Of a stretch of 64,000 bases of DNA, positions 38,338-50,392 are shown in pieces; the first letter of the stretch is position 1, and each line of letters starts with the position of its first letter. The stretch comes from Valencia hispanica (Eukaryota > Chordata > Actinopteri > Cyprinodontiformes > Valenciidae). Made by a program: the position numbers and the translations under genes. The DNA lies in NCBI GenBank assembly GCA_963556495.2, contig OY747707.1:29341871-29405870 (forward strand), read 5' to 3'. The notes below the pieces were generated by a model. That model saw nothing but the letters and a program-made list of their open reading frames with translations. It did no database searches and was not told where the DNA came from.

Positions 38338-39887
38338 CAGGTCCTTCTCAAAAAATTAGCATATTGTGATAAAGTTCATTCTTTTCCATAATGTAATGAT
38401 AAAAATTAAACTTTCATATATTTTAGATTCATTGCACACCAACTGAAATATTTCAGGTCTTTTATTGTTTTAAAACTCATTATTTTGGCATACAGCTCAT
38501 GAAAACCCAAAATTCCTATCCAAAAAAATTAGCATATTTCATCCGACCAATAAAAGAAAAGTGTTTTTAATACAAAAAAAGTCAACCTTCAAATAATTAT
38601 GTTCAGTTATGAACTCAATACTTGGTCGGGAATCCTTTTGCAGAAATGACTGCTTCAATGCGGCGTGCCATGGAGGCAATCAGCCTGTGGCACTGCTGAG
38701 GTGTTATGGAGGCCCAGGATGCTTCGATAGCAGCCTTAAGCTCATCCAGAGTGTTGGGTCTTGCGTCTCTCAACTTCCTCTTCACAATATCCCACAGATT
38801 CTCTATGGGGTTCAAGTCAGGAGAGTTGGCAGGCCAATTGAGCACAGTAATACCATGGTCAGTAAACCATTTACCAGGGGTTTTGGCACTGTGAGCAGGT
38901 GCCAGGTTGTGCTAAAAAATGAAATCTTCATCTCCATAAAGCTTTTCAGCAGATGGAACCATGAAGTGCTCCAAAATCTCCTGATAGCTAGCTGCATTGA
39001 CCCTGCCCTTGATAAAACACAGTGGACCAACACCAGCAGCTGACATGGCACCCCAGACCATCACTGACTGTGGGTACTTGACACTGGACTTCAGGCATTT
39101 TGGCATTTCCTTCTCCCCAGTCTTCCTCCAGACTCTGGGACCTTGATTTCCGAATGACATGCAAGTACTTTGGACCACTGAGCAACAGTCCAGTGCTGCT
39201 TCTCTGTAGCCCAGGTCAGCCGCTTCTGCTGCTGTTTCTGGTTCAAAAGTGGTTTGACCTGGGGAATGCGGCACCTGTAGCCCATTTCCTGCACACGCCT
39301 GTGCACGGTGGCTCTGGATGTTTCTACTCCAGACTCAGTCCACTGCTTCCGCAGGTCCCCCAAGGTTTGGAATCGGTCCTTCTCCACAATCTTCCTCAGG
39401 GTCCGGTCACCTCTTCTCGTTGAGCAGCGTTTTCTGCCACACATTTTCCTTCCCACATACTTCCCACTGAGGTTCCTTGATACAGCACTCTGGGAACAGC
39501 CTATTCATTCAGAAATGTCTTTCTGTGTCTTACCCTCTTGCTTGAGGGTGTCAATGATGGCCTTCTGGGCAGCAGTCAGTTCGGCAGTCTTACCCATGAT
39601 TGCGGTTTTAAGTAATGAACCAGGCTGGGAGTTTCAGATGAGATTCAGATGATTAGGTTAATAGCTCGTTTAGAGAACCTTTTCATGATATGCTAATTTT
39701 TTGAGATAGGAATTTTGGGTTTTCATGAGCTGTATGCCAAAATCATCAGTTTTAAAACAATAAAAGACCTGAAATATTTCAGTTGGTGTGCAATGAATCT
39801 AAAATATATTAAAGTTTAATTTTTATCATTACATTATGGAAAAGAATGAACTTTATCACAATATGCTAATTTTTTGAGAAGGACCTG
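38338..39887 (-). mobile_element. Tc1-like element with about 210-bp terminal repeats
   Basis: The ends are long inverted repeats beginning CAGGTCCTTCTCAAAAAATT, with TA directly after the right end (39888-39889) and the TA repeat on the left. Within each repeat the CAAAAAATTAGCATAT motif recurs at the inner end (38520-38538 and 39690-39705), the double direct-repeat layout of IR/DR-type Tc1 elements. It carries the broken transposase at 38615-39597. Confidence 0.93.
38615..39597 (-). pseudogene. Tc1 transposase, broken at the catalytic sites
   Basis: Starting at the ATG complementing 39595-39597, the N-terminal helix-turn-helix is followed by an in-frame stop near 39505. The readable core then starts near 39456 (GRKMCGRKRCSTRRGDRTL). 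The first catalytic aspartate block is missing through a small deletion near 39170 that also shifts the frame. The middle (SFGNQGPRVWRKTGEKEMP to GDEDFIF) is intact to 38915, a stop follows, the second catalytic aspartate is replaced by Asn (HNLAPAHS), and the C-terminal part (DLNPIENLWDIVKRKL to KGFPTKY) is intact. The enzyme is inactive. Confidence 0.92.
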
Positions 39888-40229
39888 TAACAAAATAAAA
39901 AAATAACTCTGTGACGATATTTATAAAATAACCCACCATATTATTGCATTATTATTGATTTCATTTTCAGGAAAATAGTTTGAAATAATGAAACATTAGA
40001 ATTCATGGAATATAGTCCTCCAGTTCCTAATGCAAAACTTTTTTCAACCACACACTTTGTAAATGTTTTTGTCTTACCTTTTCCATTTTTTCAATTAAGT
40101 TTTTCACTAATATCCATCCATCCATCACACTTGTTCACCTTATCTCTAAAGCTGAGCCCAGTCGCCCTGTTGAGGAAACTAATTTTAGCTGCTTGTATCC
40201 AAGAACTTCTTCTTTTGGTCATGAGCTGT
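39888..40229. other. No gene seen
   Basis: AT-rich spacer between the Tc1 element and the hAT MITE. Confidence 0.5.
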
Positions 40230-40929
40230 CAGAGGTGGGACAAAGTTATTGTTTTGCAAGTCACAAGTAAGTTTCAAGTCTTTGTCCTCGAGCCCCGAGT
40301 CAAGTCGAGTCAAAGATGAGGCAAGTCTCAAGTCCTACCATTTTAGTTTCGAGTCATTTCAAGTCCTCTTACCACAGAAATACATTTATACAAATCATGT
40401 ATGTCTGTAAGATTTGTATTTATTTAAACCTCTATTTATACAATAACATTAATCAAATACCGTAAAAAACTGAAAATTTAATTTTCAAAAAAAATGCTTG
40501 TATTTCAACAGCATATTGCACTAGAACAAAGCACAGCAGCTTCAGTCCTGTATTGTATTGACCTCATATTGCAAAACAGTTTAACTTTCAAATAGATATG
40601 GGTCCTTTTAACTGAAACTTTTTTAAACATATCATCAATAAAATCCTCACCCCTCAAAATGATCACTTCTGAAAAACCTGGACCAACCGGATAATATAAT
40701 TGGAATGCCTCCATGGTGTGTAAAAATATTTTCCCCAGTCTTCATGGGAAGTAGCAAGTCTTCTTAAGTCTAAAGGTGCAAGTCCAAGTAAAGTCACGAG
40801 TCATTGATGTTAAAGTCCAAGTCGAGTTGCAAGTCTTTGTACATTTTATCAAGTCGAGTCTGAAGTCATCAAATTCATGACTTGAGTCTGACTCGAGTCC
40901 AAGTCACATGACTCGTGTCTACACCTCTG
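40230..40929. mobile_element. hAT-like MITE rich in AAGTC repeats
   Basis: The ends are CAGAGGTGGGACAAAG and, on the other strand, CAGAGGTGTAGACACGAGTC. The flanking 8-bp duplication is TGAGCTGT (40222-40229) versus TGAACTGT (40930-40937), one transition apart. Both arms consist of many copies of AAGTC/GAGTC, forming subterminal repeats that could bind a transposase. Confidence 0.88.
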
Positions 40930-41304
40930 TGAACTGTATCTCATGACCATAGGTAAGGGTCAGAACATTGACGGACTAGTAAATTGAGAGCTTTGCTTTT
41001 CAGCGCAGCTCTTTTTTTCACCTGAACGACTGGAGCAGTGCCTGCATTACTGCAGATGAAGCCCAAAGCTGTCTGTCAATGTCCCATTCCATCCTGCCAC
41101 CACTCTTAAACAAGGCACGACAAAATTGAGGCACTCAGCCAATGCCTAATGAGTATGCTCAAATCCACCTGAGGCCTCTCTCCCTGGGTAACTAGGAGAG
41201 AGTTCATCCTCTTGGAGTTGGGTTCCAGAGCCCACATTGTGCATAAAGGTGAGTTCAACTATTTCTAGCCGGTACCACACAACCTCACACACCAACTTTG
41301 GCTC
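40930..41304. other. No gene seen
   Basis: No frame or repeat recognised. Confidence 0.45.
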
Positions 41305-41496
41305 CTTTTTTGAGATAGGAATTTTGGGTTTTCATGAGCTGTATGCCAAAATCATCAGTTTTAAAACAATAAAAGACCTGAAATATTTCAGTTGGTGTGC
41401 AATGAATCTAAAATATATGAAAGTTTAATTTTTATCATTACATTATGGAAAAGAATGAACTTTATCACAATATGCTAATTTTTTGAGAAGGACCTG
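41305..41496. mobile_element. Lone terminal repeat of the 38338-39887 Tc1 family
   Basis: Nearly identical to the right terminal repeat at 39697-39887 (from TTTTTTGAGATAGGAATTTT to GAGAAGGACCTG). No second end or transposase accompanies it, so it is the remnant of a larger copy or a template-switch product. It also abuts a TA run (41497-41514). Confidence 0.9.
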
Positions 41497-41514
41497 TATA
41501 TATATATATATATA
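41497..41514. repeat. Short (TA)n run
   Basis: Nine TA units adjoining the lone Tc1 terminal repeat, followed by CA-rich sequence. Confidence 0.9.
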
Positions 41515-43019
41515 CACGCACACCTATACACGCACATGTGTTCGTGTGTGTGTATACACATTACTGGGCATTGTGGGACTGCATTGCTGACAGCCCTTGA
41601 CTTCCAAAACCTATTGCTAATATGGATAGCAACATATGGCATATTACAACGTATCAGTATTAATTTAACAAACCTGAGCCAAAATCCAAAAGCTGAATGT
41701 GAACGATTTAGTACACCCTGGGCTGCTTAGGAGGGTAAGCAGCAGCAAGGTGCCCTTTATATTATCACACTTAATTAATTGATTGTAAATAAGTAACCAA
41801 CATTTTGGCACTTTGCTTGTTTGGAACTTTAAGGAGCAAGGTTATTTTGTGCATTGGGACAATAAATTAAATGAACTCAGTTGGACTGAATACAAAGGTT
41901 AATTAGTTAAAAGTGATGCTCATGGTGGTTCTACATGCTGCGTAATAGAGGTGTTGTTTCACTCTCTCTGTAGTTTGCACTAAACAGATAGAGTGTAATG
42001 TGTCGTGTTCCCCTTGTTCTGAGGTTAAAAATGTACATGTTGTAAAGATCAAATTATTAAATCATTCATTGATGCATTAAATTATGATTTCCATTGTATC
42101 CCAGGCAATCAGGAATCTGTGTTTTTACCAGCAAAATGGTGAATCAGAGCACTATAACATTATTTTCATTTTACGCTCTAAGGTGCTCTTTTTTTGTTAC
42201 ACCGGTGACACCCAAAATTATGAAACTATTGCATGGTGATACAAATTTATTTTATCCACCATTGGGTCCATTTTCTCATTTAATGTCCTGTGGGACACTG
42301 CTCTGTGCCTTGCTGAGGGAGCAATGGCAACACGCTGCTCCCCATTTTATATTAGCAGAACAATATGCCAAATCCAAAAAAGACTTTATGATGTTCTTGT
42401 TTCAGTCGGAAATTCCTGTACTTTGACATTGCACAAAATTTGGTAACGTTAAAGATTATGTGTTTGGCATTTTGAAATCGGACTTCAACAAAATTTGTGT
42501 CCAAATTTTTTAAAAGGGTGAGAAGGGTGAGACATTTTAAAGGGGTGAAAAATTCTAAAAGGGTGAGCCTGAAAACAACAGTACTTAACTGGCTATTAGT
42601 GGGATTTCACTAGGCAGACAACAACCTTTGTGGGTTGTGGTGCTTGGTCCAGCCCAGTAGGGGCTAAATAAATCATGAGAAATTAATTAAAATTGGTGGT
42701 CAGCTAAGTTAAGGGAGTAGCAAAACAATGTACATTGGATATTTAATAAAAGCAAAGAAGTAAACAAGGTATTTTGCTCTTGAAATTCCAACTGACAAAG
42801 AGAGTTTAGATACAGCAAATGTCTAACCTTACAGTCACAACATAAACCTAAAAACATTTTCAGATTACAGCTCAGTTTCTCTTACATTGGAGAGTTTTTG
42901 ACCGAATAAAGATCCAAGATGCATGTTACATTCATGGTTTAGATACATTTGTTGTGTATCTTTATGAGTCAGATGACTCTTTTCACTCTAAATACATACT
43001 TTAAATACAAATCTGTGGA
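41515..43019. other. No gene seen
   Basis: The 110-codon frame at 42094-42426 shows no domain. A short triplication of AAAAGGGTGAG occurs near 42515-42565. Confidence 0.45.
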
Positions 43020-44317
43020 CTGATTTGTCCTATAGTAAAGAGAAGTTGTTTAGGAATAGTTTGATCTCAGTCTAAATACAGCTTGTCTCTGAAGGCCTCA
43101 GAGTTTTTTTTTAGAGAAGATTAGTGAACAAAGAGAATCATGAACACCAAGAAACACACTAGAAAAGTCAGGAATAAAGTTGTGGAGAGGTTTAATGCAG
43201 GGTTAGGTAGGCCTGGGCAATAAACTGATTTTATCGAATAATCAAATATTTTCTGTCATTCTGAATTTCTTTTTAAGAAAAGACAGCAAGGGAAAAAGAT
43301 CTATGATGATCAGAATTGGATTTGGTATGAAAAAATCTGAGAATTTATTTTTAAGCCACATTGCCCAGCACTAGGGTTGTGTTGTAAAACAATATAGACC
43401 ACTTTAAGCATCTCACAGGGCACTGTTCAGTTACAAAAATGGTAACCTATCAAGACTTAGTCATTCACACAAACTGACAGATTTGGTTAGGAGAGGATTA
43501 ATCAAAAAATGCAGAGAGACCCATGGTTACTGTACTCAGGATAAGATCCAAAGCTCCGTTTAGATAATCTATTGACAGGACAACAAGTTGTGAACTCCCC
43601 AAATCTTACTTTTATGGAAAAGTGACAAAAAAATATTGTTCAAAGAAGTATATATGAATTCCTGTTTGCAGTTCTCCACAAACCATGAAGGGGACACTGT
43701 AGACACATGGAATAGATCCGATGAGAGCAAATTTGAAGTTTCTGATATGTGGCAGAAAACTAACAATCTGAATGCACTATTGTTACCATAAAACCTGATG
43801 GTGGCTGCATCATTGTGGAGACGCTTTGCTTCACCTGAAGCTGGTAAGAGTTGGTGGGAAGATAAATTTAACAATCCTGGAAGGAAATCTGTTAGTGGCT
43901 TCAAATAATTCAAGAGTGGGGAGGTGGTTCACTTCCAGCAGGATAGTGATTCTAAACATACCAGAGCTACAATAGGGTGGTTTAAATCAAAGCATATTAT
44001 GTGTTGGAATGGCTTAGACCTACTGTAATTCTGACTTGATAATTCAAATGCTCTCCACTGAATCTAACTGAGCTTGGAATATTGTGTGCAGAAGAGTGAG
44101 TCCCCCCCCCCCCCCCACCCCAAAAAAGGCATCACAACTGTAACTGCAGTGAAAGTCAATTTAAGAAAATATTGAAATGCCCTTATATGGGGTCAGATCA
44201 GTCTCATTAAGAATAAACTCATGCAGGGTTTTTCACAAATTCACATGCTCATTCACAAATGCACACGCTCTGGTTCACAAATATAATTTCAAAGAAACAC
44301 TTGTAATAGAACTTCAC

Positions 44318-44383
44318 AAATGCACACGATCCGTTTCCCAAATGCACACGATCCGTTACCCAAATGCACACAATCTGTTTCAC
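44318..44383. repeat. 22-bp tandem array, 3 units
   Basis: Three units of 22 bp, each beginning AAATGCACACGATCCGTT or a near variant, inside the left terminal repeat of the THAP element. Confidence 0.95.
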
Positions 44384-45802
44384 AAATATAATTTTGAGGG
44401 AAGCTTCAAATATAAGCTCACAGATCATACGAATCGCTAAATGTGCATTTACAAACCACTTCTCATTTGCGAATCTCTCTGTATTTGTGAGAGAATTTTG
44501 TGTGGTGAATTTTGAGACTGTTGTAACGTTGCAGGTCAACAAACGACACCATTGGCTAATGAATCTGTCAATCAAATTTACAATTCTGATTGACAGATTT
44601 GTCAGCTAACCAATGTCTTTGTTTTCAGCCAATCGTATGGCTGCTTACATTTTCTCCTCACTAGCGGAGCTGTTTTGAGACTGATGCATGTCACTACCAT
44701 ACTGTATATAACGGTCGCTACTTATCGCCATGTGTTGCGGTTAAACTTCACTGCGCATGCACACATAACAGCTCTGCCAGTGCAGCGTCATAGAGTTACG
44801 ACACTTTGAACTAGCCGACACGCAGTCACGTGGTTCATGGAGTCCTCAATAGTTCCAAACATACCAGCGCTGTTAGTCAGTCTGAGCGGCTTCTTGCGGG
44901 ACAGAACGCAAAATCGAATATTTCTCATTTCTCCTGGCGATTTTTGATCATTGACTAATAATGTGTACTGATTACTTTTTACTGAATAGCTATGCATTTT
45001 TATTTTATCAAGGCATTTCTAGAGGAACAGACATTCGTCACTGTTCTACATTTTAGAGGGAGACAAGAGCGCTAACACATTGTAGAATACATGTAGATCA
45101 CCGATCATATTTATTGATAAATTAATGCACTACACTGCTCAATATAGGCATGTTTAATAACTATGTGCCACAAGAAACCCTAAATTGGAGTAATAATATC
45201 CAATTTATAGCCTGTTTTCTGAATGATAGAAATGTTAATGCCATACCTTGTCCTCCTATACACTTAAAACATGCCAGTGGTTCAGACCTCTGCTCCAGCT
45301 TACCTTTAGATCTCCATCTTTCAACAAAGCATGGGATATTACTGTTCCCAGGATTTACTCCTAAAACACCCTATATGTCTAGCAGATGACATTCAGTCTG
45401 TGTTCTCTTTGCCTGCTGTTGGATAGAAAATTAGCTGAATGTAAGGCTGATCTAAGTTACATGTTTTGAACCAGTTTTAAATAACTTGGAAGAAAATATG
45501 CGGCTGTCTCTGCGTTGACTGATGACCTGGGATGAATTTTTTTCGATAGAACACATCATTCTATAATTATTTATTTTCTTATGAACTCATGCATCTATAA
45601 CCCAGTTGATTGTGGTTCTAGCCTGACTACAGTAAAATAGTAATTCATTGATAATGTTAAAACCAGTATATGTAAAAAAAAAAAAAAAAAAAAAGTGTTA
45701 ATTGAGGAAAAAACCATACGCAAACTTTTTATTAAATATTACGCAAAATGTAAAACAAGCTTTAATGAAGTATTTTTACTATCATTCTCACTGTCATTAC
45801 AT

Positions 45803-45925
45803 CTATACAAATACACTGCATGGATCAAATTTGGGCAATGTGGAAATGTGCTGAAGTCCTAATGAAGGTTCATCCTTGGTAACATTAACAGCAGCTCCCT
45901 TTGATAACAACCACTGGTGACCTTC
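45803..45925 (-). other. Possible minus-strand last exon inside the THAP element
   Basis: On the minus strand a pyrimidine-rich tract ending TTTTCAG precedes an open stretch beginning EGHQWLLSKGAAVNV and ending in a stop at 45803. With a possible donor (CCGGTAAGTT, near 47659-47668, minus strand) inside the same element this could be a second gene running against the THAP frame. No family was recognised. Confidence 0.3.
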
Positions 45926-46136
45926 CTGAAAACAATAGAGAAACAGTTCATTAGTAAAATGTTTTGCTTTGAAGGACTTAGTGGGTGAAAAATTCAAATT
46001 ACAAATCAAGATGTTTAGGGTGGAACAAGATAAAAGTTTAAAGTGTAATTATACATATTATATTTGGTTTTGTACAACATTTCATATGTATAAAATGTAT
46101 ATTTAAATAAAACCTTTATATGTTTATTGCTTTACA

Positions 46137-46367
46137 ATGACAGGCTGTGCTGCATTTGGATGCAGCAATCGGTCCAAGAAAGGGATCAGAACGTATGGCT
46201 TCCCTAAAGACACAGAAAGAAGAAGGAAATGGTTGGCTCAAGTCAGCAGGAAAAACCTCACCATCGCCAGAGGTCATAATAACAGAAAGCTGTGTACAAT
46301 AAGTTTAATCTGCACTGTCAAATATTTTCAATCAGGGTTCTACATGCCACCCTGTGATGGCACTTAG
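46137..46367 (+). CDS. THAP-type zinc-finger frame of the transposon, probably partial
   Basis: Starts MTGCAAFGCSNRSKKG. Cys4 and Cys9 give the opening C-x4-C of a THAP (C2CH) DNA-binding domain; GFPKD and RRKWLAQVSR follow with the conserved proline and tryptophan at usual spacing. The expected later Cys-x2-His pair is not clear: the frame reads LCTISLICTVKYF, with Lys where His is expected, and the closing AVPTF-type box is not visible. Either the domain is decayed or an exon boundary lies near 46300. Further exon-like pieces follow on the plus strand (46375-46461 before a GT; after an AG at 46739). It lies in the middle of the inverted-repeat element and is presumably part of its transposase. 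Confidence 0.6.
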   Translation: MTGCAAFGCSNRSKKGIRTYGFPKDTERRRKWLAQVSRKNLTIARGHNNRKLCTISLICTVKYFQSGFYMPPCDGT

Positions 46368-48072
46368 GCATAAGATGGAAGAGTACAAAAAAGCCATCAC
46401 ATTCCTCCAAGACATGATAACACTCTTCTGTGGACTTAAGATTGGTCAAACAGGTAGCTGGAAACTAGTGCAAAAAGGAATTGTAATGGTATAGTATGAT
46501 ATGATATAGTGATATAGATATGGTATAGTATGATATAGTATGATATAGTATGTTTTGGTGGGATTTTTTTGTCCCTTGTACTTTAATTTAAACGATTCTA
46601 CCTATGTTATTTTAATCATACATAGTCTTGGAATGTTCTTGGCATGTTCAGGGAATAATAAAAAAAAAGATTGTTATGCTTGCATTAGCTTTGGTATGAA
46701 ATGAAGTCATTTCTGATCATTTTGATTTTATTTTGACAGCCTCCCCATCACCACCCAGCCACCTCCAACACTCCACTTACCAACTTATGTATCACTCCAT
46801 CACTGACAGAACTGGGAAGTTCCACCAAACCTGATCACTGATCAGCTCTCCGTTCAGCAACTCATCTGAAAACAGGAAGATGGACATGGATGCAATGCAG
46901 TGTTACCTGTAATAGTTTAATAAGACTTTTTAGTTACCCTTTAACAGTTGTTTATTTAGGCTGACATTATAAATAATACTTATCAACTAATCAAATGATT
47001 ACAAACGATAATTTCATAAAACAAGTGCAAATGAAGAGTTCTGCAGTAAATATCAACTTTATAAAGGTTATGGTATTCAAGGACTTTTCTTTAAATGTCT
47101 TGATTCAGCTCTTATTTTGGAGGACACAAAACAAGAAAACAACATATCTTGTTACCTTGGTGATCCCGTGTGCCATATGCTTCAGCAGTTTATTGCAGTC
47201 AGTTCTTATGCGGTTTAACTGAAAAATAAAGAAATAATTTCTCATCTTCACAATCACATTTTTCTTTACTGATATCTCCATTTATGCTTCCATCTCTGAT
47301 GCATCAAAGTTAGTTAAAGACTGTTGATACAGTGACCAGCAACTCATTAGATATACTTTAGACACAAAAAAAATCCCCATTAAAATTAATGATATAAAAG
47401 TGTATATCCTATTTCAAACTGTGATGAATATTTTTAAAAGGCTGAATTTGACATACTGAAATAAACCCGTCAATAGGTCGTCAAGCTTTTCCAAACCTCT
47501 GCTACTCACAATTAGCTAGATGCAGTTAAACTACAACTAGCTCATCAACACAGTTAATCAACCAAAACTGGCTACATTAAATATGACCCTTGACTTATTT
47601 TTGGTACAGAGCAGTCAGCTAACGCTTTTCAATGCAAAAAAATGTTGTGATTCCATTAACTTACCGGAACAATAGTTCCAAAACGCCGAGGATGAACTGC
47701 GGTCAATGACGCTGCGCTGTTTGGAACTATCAATCTGCAGCTGCAGACCCACGTGACTTCCGCATTCCATTCTTTCCATAGAAGTCTATGGGAGTGTCAG
47801 AACTCTCTTGTAAGCAGCCATACGATTGGCTGAAAACGAAGATATTGGTTAGCTGACAAATCTGTCAATCAGAATCGTACATTTGATTGACAGATTCATT
47901 AGCCAATGGTGTCGTTTGTTGACTTGCAACGTTACAACAGTCTCAAAATTCACCACACAAAATTCTCTCACAAATACAGAGATTCGCGAATGAGAAATGG
48001 TTCGTAAATGCACATTTAGCGATTCGTATGATCTGTGAGTTTATATTTGAAGCTTCCCTCAAAATTATATTT

Positions 48073-48311
48073 GTGAAACAGATTGTGTGCATTTGTGAAA
48101 CGGATTGTGTGCATTTGTGAAGATTGTATGCATTTGTGAAACGGATTGTGTGCATTTGTGAAACGGATCGTGTGCATTTGTGAAACGGATCGTGTGCATT
48201 TGTGAAACGGATCGTTTGCATTTGTGAAATGGATTGTATGCATTTGTGAAACAGATTGTGTGCATTTGTGAAACGGATCGTGTGGATTTGTGAAACGGAT
48301 CGTGTGCATTT
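48073..48311. repeat. 22-bp tandem array, 11 units
   Basis: Ten 22-bp units and one 19-bp unit (239 bp), core GATCGTGTGCATTT, inside the right terminal repeat. The units vary at a few CpG-type positions. They abut directly, without spacers. Confidence 0.95.
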
Positions 48312-48690
48312 GTGGAGTTATATTACAAGTGTTTCTTCGAAATTATATTTGTGAACCAGAGCGTGTGCATTTGTGAATGAGCATGTGAATTTGTGAAAAA
48401 CCCTGCATGAGTTTATTCTTAATGAGATTGATCTGACCCCATATCTCAAACACTTTAGATGTTGATTTGTAAAAAAAAAAAATTGTCTGTTTGCATAGCA
48501 CTAATCATACACAGAGTAATTCAAAGTGTTTCACTGGAAAACAACAATACGTTATTTTCGTTCAAATTATTCGCTACTTTGCGTTGGTCTGTCACATCAA
48601 AACCTAACGCAATACATTAAATCCTACAGTGACACAATGTTGAAGAGTTCAAGGAGTGTGAATTATTTTTGCAAGAAACTGTACATATAG

Positions 48691-50392
48691 ATTGACAATT
48701 TACAATAACACACTTTAAAATACTGTAAGAACACAGAAATATACTATAATCTCAAAATTATATCTATTTTGTTCAAGACTAACTCTTGACCGATGGTAAA
48801 AATTAATACTTTATTTCACATTTCTCCCTTGTGCCTCTCAGCCTTGTGGTCTCAGGATGTTCGGTTTGACTTCACAGCTATGAATCCCCTTTAAACAAAG
48901 TTTTTCTGGTGGACTTTTTCACAGCGCAGCCTATCTCTTTAAGAAGAGAAAACTTATTAAATTCATTGCAAGTTTTCCTTTTTCTTTTAAGATAAATAAG
49001 TAATTTGCGATTAAGTGTAGCTTGTAATAAACATTTACTTAAATAATTCAATAACTTACAATGCACTGCAAAAAACCTCTGAACCCTCCCTCTGGGAAAA
49101 AACAAATGAAAAATAAATAAAAAAATTCCTTTTAAAATGATAATCGATTTTTTCCCTCACTTTAAAGTAGCTAACAAAAACAGAAAGTATTTCCCTTTAA
49201 ACTGAAGGTCTCTGGGGAAGGGAACACCATCTTTCAAATATTTTATGCAGTGAACTTCTCAACCTGCCAAACCACTCCACTATTCTCATGAGGACCCAGA
49301 ACATTTATAAACAGGGTGAAGAGAAACTCAAAAGTTTACTTGGTCTACCTTTTTAGTTCCGTCTTCTGACACTCAGAATCTAAATAAAAAAATTACTTTT
49401 ATATGTTTTTTGTTCTGGATAAACATTCTGACTCAGTTTTTTTCCAGGTACTCTGTCCCCATTCAGAGTTCTCTCTGACTTGAAAACATGCTTTTTGCAT
49501 GAGTTATCAGTAGATGGGGGAGTAAAAACATCTCCCGCTGCACTGAACAGCTGCTTAGAGGACAGGACTTCTAATCAACTCCCAGAGAAACAAGCTGCTG
49601 TGTTTCATCAGAGCAGAGAGGCAGGAAACTTACTGAGACAAGAATAAATAAATCCTGGCTTCTTCATTGCTAAATTAACAATTAACTGTTCTTCTGTCGT
49701 CACCAAGGCTTTCAGTGCACCACTGTCGACTCTGCATTGGAAGTGGGCATCCCTCATAGTTAAGGTAACTGAGGTTCATCAGTTCACTTGTAGAACTCAC
49801 AAATTGCCTTTGCATTGAAATCCGCCTGAGACTATTTCACTGTAAAGATTCTCACTGCAGAATGAGGCTAATGGTTACTAAGAGGTCTCTGAGGCACAGA
49901 AACTCCTTATTTCCAGGTACTCAAATTACTAACACAACAACTTTTGTCTCCACCACCAATATCCACAGTGGCAATGAAGTTTTTCCACACCCATTGGTAG
50001 CATGAATATAACTTTAATTTGGGCTTTTGAAATGTACTGAATTGGTCTTTCCAAGCTCTTTTTACAGACTGAAATTCATCTTAATTGATCTCTAAAACTA
50101 AAAATATTGTGCATTTGTTTAAATCTTTTTGATCATGTGTGGATTAAAAAACACTTAAAAAATAAGATCTAACTTATGTGCACAAGTGTAGCCTTTAAAT
50201 AGGATTGTTGAAGTCACATGCTGACTCAAAAAAGAAACAGTTGGAGTAAATGAATAAAAACCAATATCAAATACAACATTCATTTTAGTAAGTGTTTATA
50301 GACGTCTGTAGAACAGTAGATTTAGTTTCCATATTAGCAAACAACACTGTAAATGATCATAATTACAGATATATTTTAATTATCCTTCTACC
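48691..50392. other. No gene seen
   Basis: Short frames only. No recognised repeat before the LTR at 50393. Confidence 0.45.

Larger units (their letters stand above)
44189..48440 (+). mobile_element. DNA transposon with long inverted repeats, 22-bp arrays and a THAP frame
   Basis: The ends are inverted repeats starting GGGGTCAGATCA, 461 bp long on the left (44189-44649) and 630 bp on the right (47811-48440). The length difference comes from a 22-bp tandem array: 3 units at 44318-44383 but 11 at 48073-48311. The flanking bases are ATAT on both sides, which fits a 2-bp or 4-bp target duplication but is ambiguous because it is palindromic. The interior encodes a THAP-type zinc-finger start (46137) and shows possible splice sites on both strands. 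THAP domains occur in P, Kolobok and ISL2EU transposons; which applies is not decided here. Confidence 0.8.
43020..48690 (+). mobile_element. Old Tc1/mariner relic split by the THAP element
   Basis: 43020-44165 carries the family phrases GAAGGCCTCAGAG, GATTAGTGAACAAAG and TTCCAGCAGGATAGTGATTC (second catalytic aspartate region). 48460-48690 carries its right terminal repeat (GTTGAAGAGTTCAAGGAGTG to TTTTTGCAAGAAACTGTAC). The 4.25 kb in between is the element at 44189-48440. A C-tract of 16 bases lies at about 44103-44118. Confidence 0.55.

Noticed and set aside
44249..44609. Frames of 80-110 codons in the left terminal repeat of the THAP element
   Set aside because: Repeat-driven frames, mirrored in the right terminal repeat; no conserved domain.
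48073..48311. CRISPR-like regular repeats
   Set aside because: Units abut with no spacers, sit inside a transposon end, and the genome is animal.
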